DNA from: Streptomyces viridiviolaceus
GTDB lineage: Bacteria > Actinomycetota > Actinomycetes > Streptomycetales > Streptomycetaceae
DNA length: 64,000 nt
Assembly (NCBI RefSeq): GCF_014650995.1
Contig: NZ_BMWA01000003.1
Location: 124,001-188,000 of the forward strand
Direction of reading: 5' to 3'
Below the pieces are notes generated by a model that saw only the letters and a list, made by a program, of their open reading frames with translations, did no database searches and was not told the DNA's origin. A program made the translations under genes and the position numbers. Shown in pieces: positions 61,483 to 64,000 of the stretch. Every line of letters starts with the position of its first letter. Position 1 is the first letter of the stretch.

Positions 61483-63419
61483 TACGGCACCCTGACCCAC
61501 TGCGCCTTCGAAGGCGTCCCGTCCCCGTCGGTGACGAACAGCATGTACCACCCGGACTGGACCAGGTTCTTGTTCTCCGGCACGGTCACCGTGAGCTGGT
61601 CGCCGGACACCTTGTAGTCCAGCGCGATCGACCGCTGGTCGACGTCCGTCACGTGCGTCGAGGCACTCGGCCGGATCAGCCGCACCTTCTTCACCGTCGA
61701 GGCCACCCGGGAGGTGAACGTCCCCGACTCGCCGCGCTCGATGGTCTGCGGGCCGCCGGACAGGTCCGGCCGCGAGTCCCGGTACAGGTACGGCGGCGTG
61801 TAGATCTCGATGCGCTGCTCGAACTTGCCCGGCTTGGTGTTGGCCTTGTCGCCGTAGAGCGAGTCGGAGCCGAAGAACATCAGGCGTCCGTCGGGCAGCA
61901 GGATCGAGCCCGAGTGGTAGTTGCGGCCCACCAGCGGGTCGGCGACGCGCTGGAACTCGTTCGTCTCCGGGTGGTACAGCCGCGCCTGGAGGATGTTGGA
62001 GGCGCTGCGCCCCCGGTAGTCCTCGGAGCCGCCCGAGACCAGCACGCTGTCGTCGGGCAGGATCGAGGCCTGCGGGTAGCGTGTGCCCTTCTCCAGCGAG
62101 GGGCCGTCCGTGAACTTCGGCTCGTCGGCCTTGAGATCGACGAGCCGGGTCTTCTCACTGGCCAGCCTGGACTCGCCGACCCCGCCGCCGCCGATCACCA
62201 TGTACTTCTCGTCCTGCGCGGGCGGCAGCAGCACCGTGCCGGAGGTCTCCAGCATGTTGGGGTCGCTCATCCCGGGGACCTTGGTGAACTTGTTGGTCTC
62301 CACGTCCCAGATGCCCGGGTCGCGGCCCACGTCGTCGGGGCCGTAGCCGGCGTTGGAACCCGAGTAGAAGACCTTGCCGTTCTGCATCAGGAACAGCGCC
62401 GGGTACGTCGGGAACTGGCGGACCTTGTCGGTGTAGGTCCACTTCTTGGTCTCCGGGTCGTAGATCTCGTTCTTGCCCGGGACCAGCTGGCCGATGTCGT
62501 CGAGGCCGGAGACGCTGAGGATCCTGCCGTCGCTCAGGGTGGTGAGCGTCGGGTACCAGCGGGCCTCGTGCATCGGGTCGACCTTGATGTACTTCTCGGC
62601 GACCGGGTCGAACTCGTAGGCGTCCCGGATGCCCTGGAAGTCCTTCTTGTCGAGGGCGAGCTTCTCCGCGATGCCGTAGGTGTTGCGCGCGTCGGCGCCC
62701 TCGAGGCCCTCGACGCGGTAGTTGTCCTGCGTACCCGTCTCGTACTTGGCGCCGCTGCGCTGCGCCTCGACGTAGATCCGGCCGAGGCCGGGGTCGTTGC
62801 GCAGGAACTTGCCGGTCGCCTTGTCGAAGACCTTCTCGGCGCGCGGCACCAGCACCGGGTCCTTGGAGACGAACGTCTTGCCGTTCTCCTTGCCGGTGAA
62901 CCTGGTGCCGGCCGGCAGCGTGATCGGCTTGTCCGGGTTCTCGTTGTGGACGACCATCAGGCCACCGGCCTTGGTGACGTCACCCTTGAGCTTCTCGTAC
63001 CGCTTGGTGCCGCCCGCGATCAGCAGGTTGCCGTTGGCGAGCTGGGTGTGGCCGGTGCAGAACAGGTCGGTGGGCGTCGGCACCTTCTTGATGGTCCCCT
63101 TGACGGGGTCCCAGATCCGGGTGTCGAACTGCTTCGCGTCGAAGTTGTCCTGGTTGTTGCCCGACCCCGCGACGAGCAGCACCTTGCCGGTGCGCAGCAG
63201 CGCCGCGTGGATGGTGTTCTGCCGGTACTTCTCGGGAAACTCGATGATCTCCCACTTGCCGTTCTCGGCCTTGTACTCCGGTCTGTTGATCTTGTACTGG
63301 TGGTATTTCTCGGTCCCGAAGCGGTAGAGCCACGGCCCGTTCATCCCGGCCAGCGCGACTACCACCGCCGTGCCTATCGCGAAGCGACGGGCCCGGCGGC
63401 GGCCGGCACGGTCCTTCAT
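61482..63419 (-). CDS. glxA: Galactose oxidase-like copper radical oxidase GlxA
   Basis: 645 residues. An N-terminal membrane anchor (RRFAIGTAVVVALAGMNGPW) precedes a Kelch-type propeller. Cys121 (DLFCTGHTQ) and Tyr289 (EARWYPT) would form the thioether cofactor with Trp288 next to it. Tyr501-His502 (RNYHSG) and His590 (STHVTD) are the other copper ligands by comparison with galactose oxidase. In S. lividans/coelicolor GlxA acts on the glycan made by CslA at hyphal tips and matters for morphology. Its ATG overlaps the cslA stop (ATGA). Confidence 0.94.
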   Translation of the reverse strand: MKDRAGRRRARRFAIGTAVVVALAGMNGPWLYRFGTEKYHQYKINRPEYKAENGKWEIIEFPEKYRQNTIHAALLRTGKVLLVAGSGNNQDNFDAKQFDTRIWDPVKGTIKKVPTPTDLFCTGHTQLANGNLLIAGGTKRYEKLKGDVTKAGGLMVVHNENPDKPITLPAGTRFTGKENGKTFVSKDPVLVPRAEKVFDKATGKFLRNDPGLGRIYVEAQRSGAKYETGTQDNYRVEGLEGADARNTYGIAEKLALDKKDFQGIRDAYEFDPVAEKYIKVDPMHEARWYPTLTTLSDGRILSVSGLDDIGQLVPGKNEIYDPETKKWTYTDKVRQFPTYPALFLMQNGKVFYSGSNAGYGPDDVGRDPGIWDVETNKFTKVPGMSDPNMLETSGTVLLPPAQDEKYMVIGGGGVGESRLASEKTRLVDLKADEPKFTDGPSLEKGTRYPQASILPDDSVLVSGGSEDYRGRSASNILQARLYHPETNEFQRVADPLVGRNYHSGSILLPDGRLMFFGSDSLYGDKANTKPGKFEQRIEIYTPPYLYRDSRPDLSGGPQTIERGESGTFTSRVASTVKKVRLIRPSASTHVTDVDQRSIALDYKVSGDQLTVTVPENKNLVQSGWYMLFVTDGDGTPSKAQWVRVP

Positions 63420-64000
63420 TCCTTACGTCCCCCAAGTCCACCAAGGGCGATCTGCATGGTCTGGTCGCTGCCCCCGTCGGAGGCGGCCCAGCTGGGCTTC
63501 TGCTGCGGCGCGTGCGGTCCGTGGGACCCGTGGGGCCCGTGCGAACCGGCCTGCGTCGGCATCGGCTGCGGCTGGTAGGGCCCCGCGGGCGCCGCATCCT
63601 CGGACCGGTCCTGCGGCTCCGCGGGAGCCGCCGCGACGGGCTTCTTCCTCGCCTCCCGCAGTGAGTGGCGCCACGCGAAGATCGGCGAGGCGGTGATCAG
63701 CAGCGCGAACGACGCCCAGATGATCATCGCAGGGTGGGAATGGCCGTAGACGAAGCCGGCGGCGATGGAGGCGCCGAAGATGACGATGAAGTACCAGTGG
63801 TACCGGAACGTGCCGAACAGCGTGTCCGGGCTGGCCGAGTCGCCCTTGGGCGTGACCACGAACTTGCTCTTGCGGCGCAGCACGGAGTCGATCAGCGCCT
63901 TCGCGTACAGCGGCGCGGACAGCGCGGACATGATCATGCCGGCCACACCGCCGGAGCCCTCCGGCTCGTGCGGCGAGACGTTGTGGCGGCGGTTCCAGAT
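63416..64000 (-). CDS. cslA: Cellulose synthase-like glycosyltransferase CslA, C-terminal part
   Basis: Only the last 195 codons lie in the window; the gene continues past the right edge. The frame is open to base 64000. The visible part has the end of the membrane channel (MAGMIMSALSAPLYAKALIDSVL, YHWYFIVIFGASIAAGFVYG, AMIIWASFALLITASPIFAW), a PilZ-less tail, and a His/Pro/Gly-rich cytoplasmic C terminus (SHGPHGSHGPHAPQQ). Identity as CslA rests mainly on the ATGA-coupled glxA and the convergent cslZ, an order known in S. coelicolor. The catalytic domain is outside. Confidence 0.85.
   Translation of the reverse strand: MWNRRHNVSPHEPEGSGGVAGMIMSALSAPLYAKALIDSVLRRKSKFVVTPKGDSASPDTLFGTFRYHWYFIVIFGASIAAGFVYGHSHPAMIIWASFALLITASPIFAWRHSLREARKKPVAAAPAEPQDRSEDAAPAGPYQPQPMPTQAGSHGPHGSHGPHAPQQKPSWAASDGGSDQTMQIALGGLGGRKE

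Overview
This window is chromosomal DNA from a Streptomyces, or a very close relative. Coding DNA has very high GC, GTG starts are frequent, and genes often overlap as ATGA or GTGA. Several gene orders match the S. coelicolor chromosome: nagE2-nagE1-nagF-rph, mec-cysO-cysM and cslA-glxA-cslZ. All identifications come from reading the sequence; no database search was run.

Layout. 1-5.2 kb: the 3' end of a secreted M6 metallopeptidase, a small unknown protein, NAD salvage genes (nicotinamidase, nicotinate phosphoribosyltransferase) separated by a long imperfect inverted repeat, then clpS with its DUF2017 partner. 5.2-9.1 kb: an amino acid permease, then the CysO cysteine pathway (JAMM protease, sulfur carrier, cysteine synthase) behind an apparently leaderless cysteine leader peptide. 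9.1-14.6 kb: a membrane-anchored MazF-like protein, an MBL hydrolase, the N-acetylglucosamine PTS genes with DasR-type operators, and RNase PH. 14.7-25.3 kb: a lipoprotein, a DUF1707 protein, a three-gene ABC exporter, a bifunctional penicillin-binding protein, a Gdx/SugE exporter behind a probable guanidine-III riboswitch, a GroES-like protein, bcp, tRNA-Leu(UAG), rdgB and an SGNH hydrolase. 25.5-32.9 kb: housekeeping and accessory metabolic genes, including a DUF445 protein, an MFS transporter, a VOC protein, an alpha/beta hydrolase, an AhpD-like protein and a methyltransferase.

33-39.5 kb has lower GC (about 62% in sampled 60-base lines against about 75% in a neighbouring line) and looks acquired. 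It holds an Scr1/WhiJ-type regulator set with DUF397 and DUF6247 partners, a divergent anti-sigma-like ATPase, and a divergent pair of modification-dependent (type IV) restriction enzymes: a SauUSI-like PLD-helicase-DUF3427 protein and an SRA-HNH protein carrying a TTA codon. 39.5-51.3 kb: DUF3592 and SEC-C proteins, an MFS exporter with a divergent HxlR regulator, a YidC paralogue, an FAH-family enzyme, an F420-type oxidoreductase, an oxidoreductase operon, a ROK regulator with nine 12-residue tandem repeats inside its sugar-kinase domain, and an LAXTG surface protein.

51.3-57.9 kb is a coherent aminophosphonate uptake and breakdown cluster: a GntR regulator, an FAD oxidoreductase, a phosphonatase-like hydrolase and a complete ABC importer. 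58-60.1 kb: a NagD-like hydrolase, and a small exported protein next to a class F-type sortase. 60.3-64 kb: the cslZ-glxA-cslA locus for a cell-surface beta-glucan at the hyphal tip; cslA runs off the right edge.

The strongest items for a second look are the repeat-expanded ROK regulator, the type IV restriction pair with its TTA codon, the guanidine-III riboswitch, the cysteine attenuator with an extended CysO tail, and the long inverted repeat abutting pncB.
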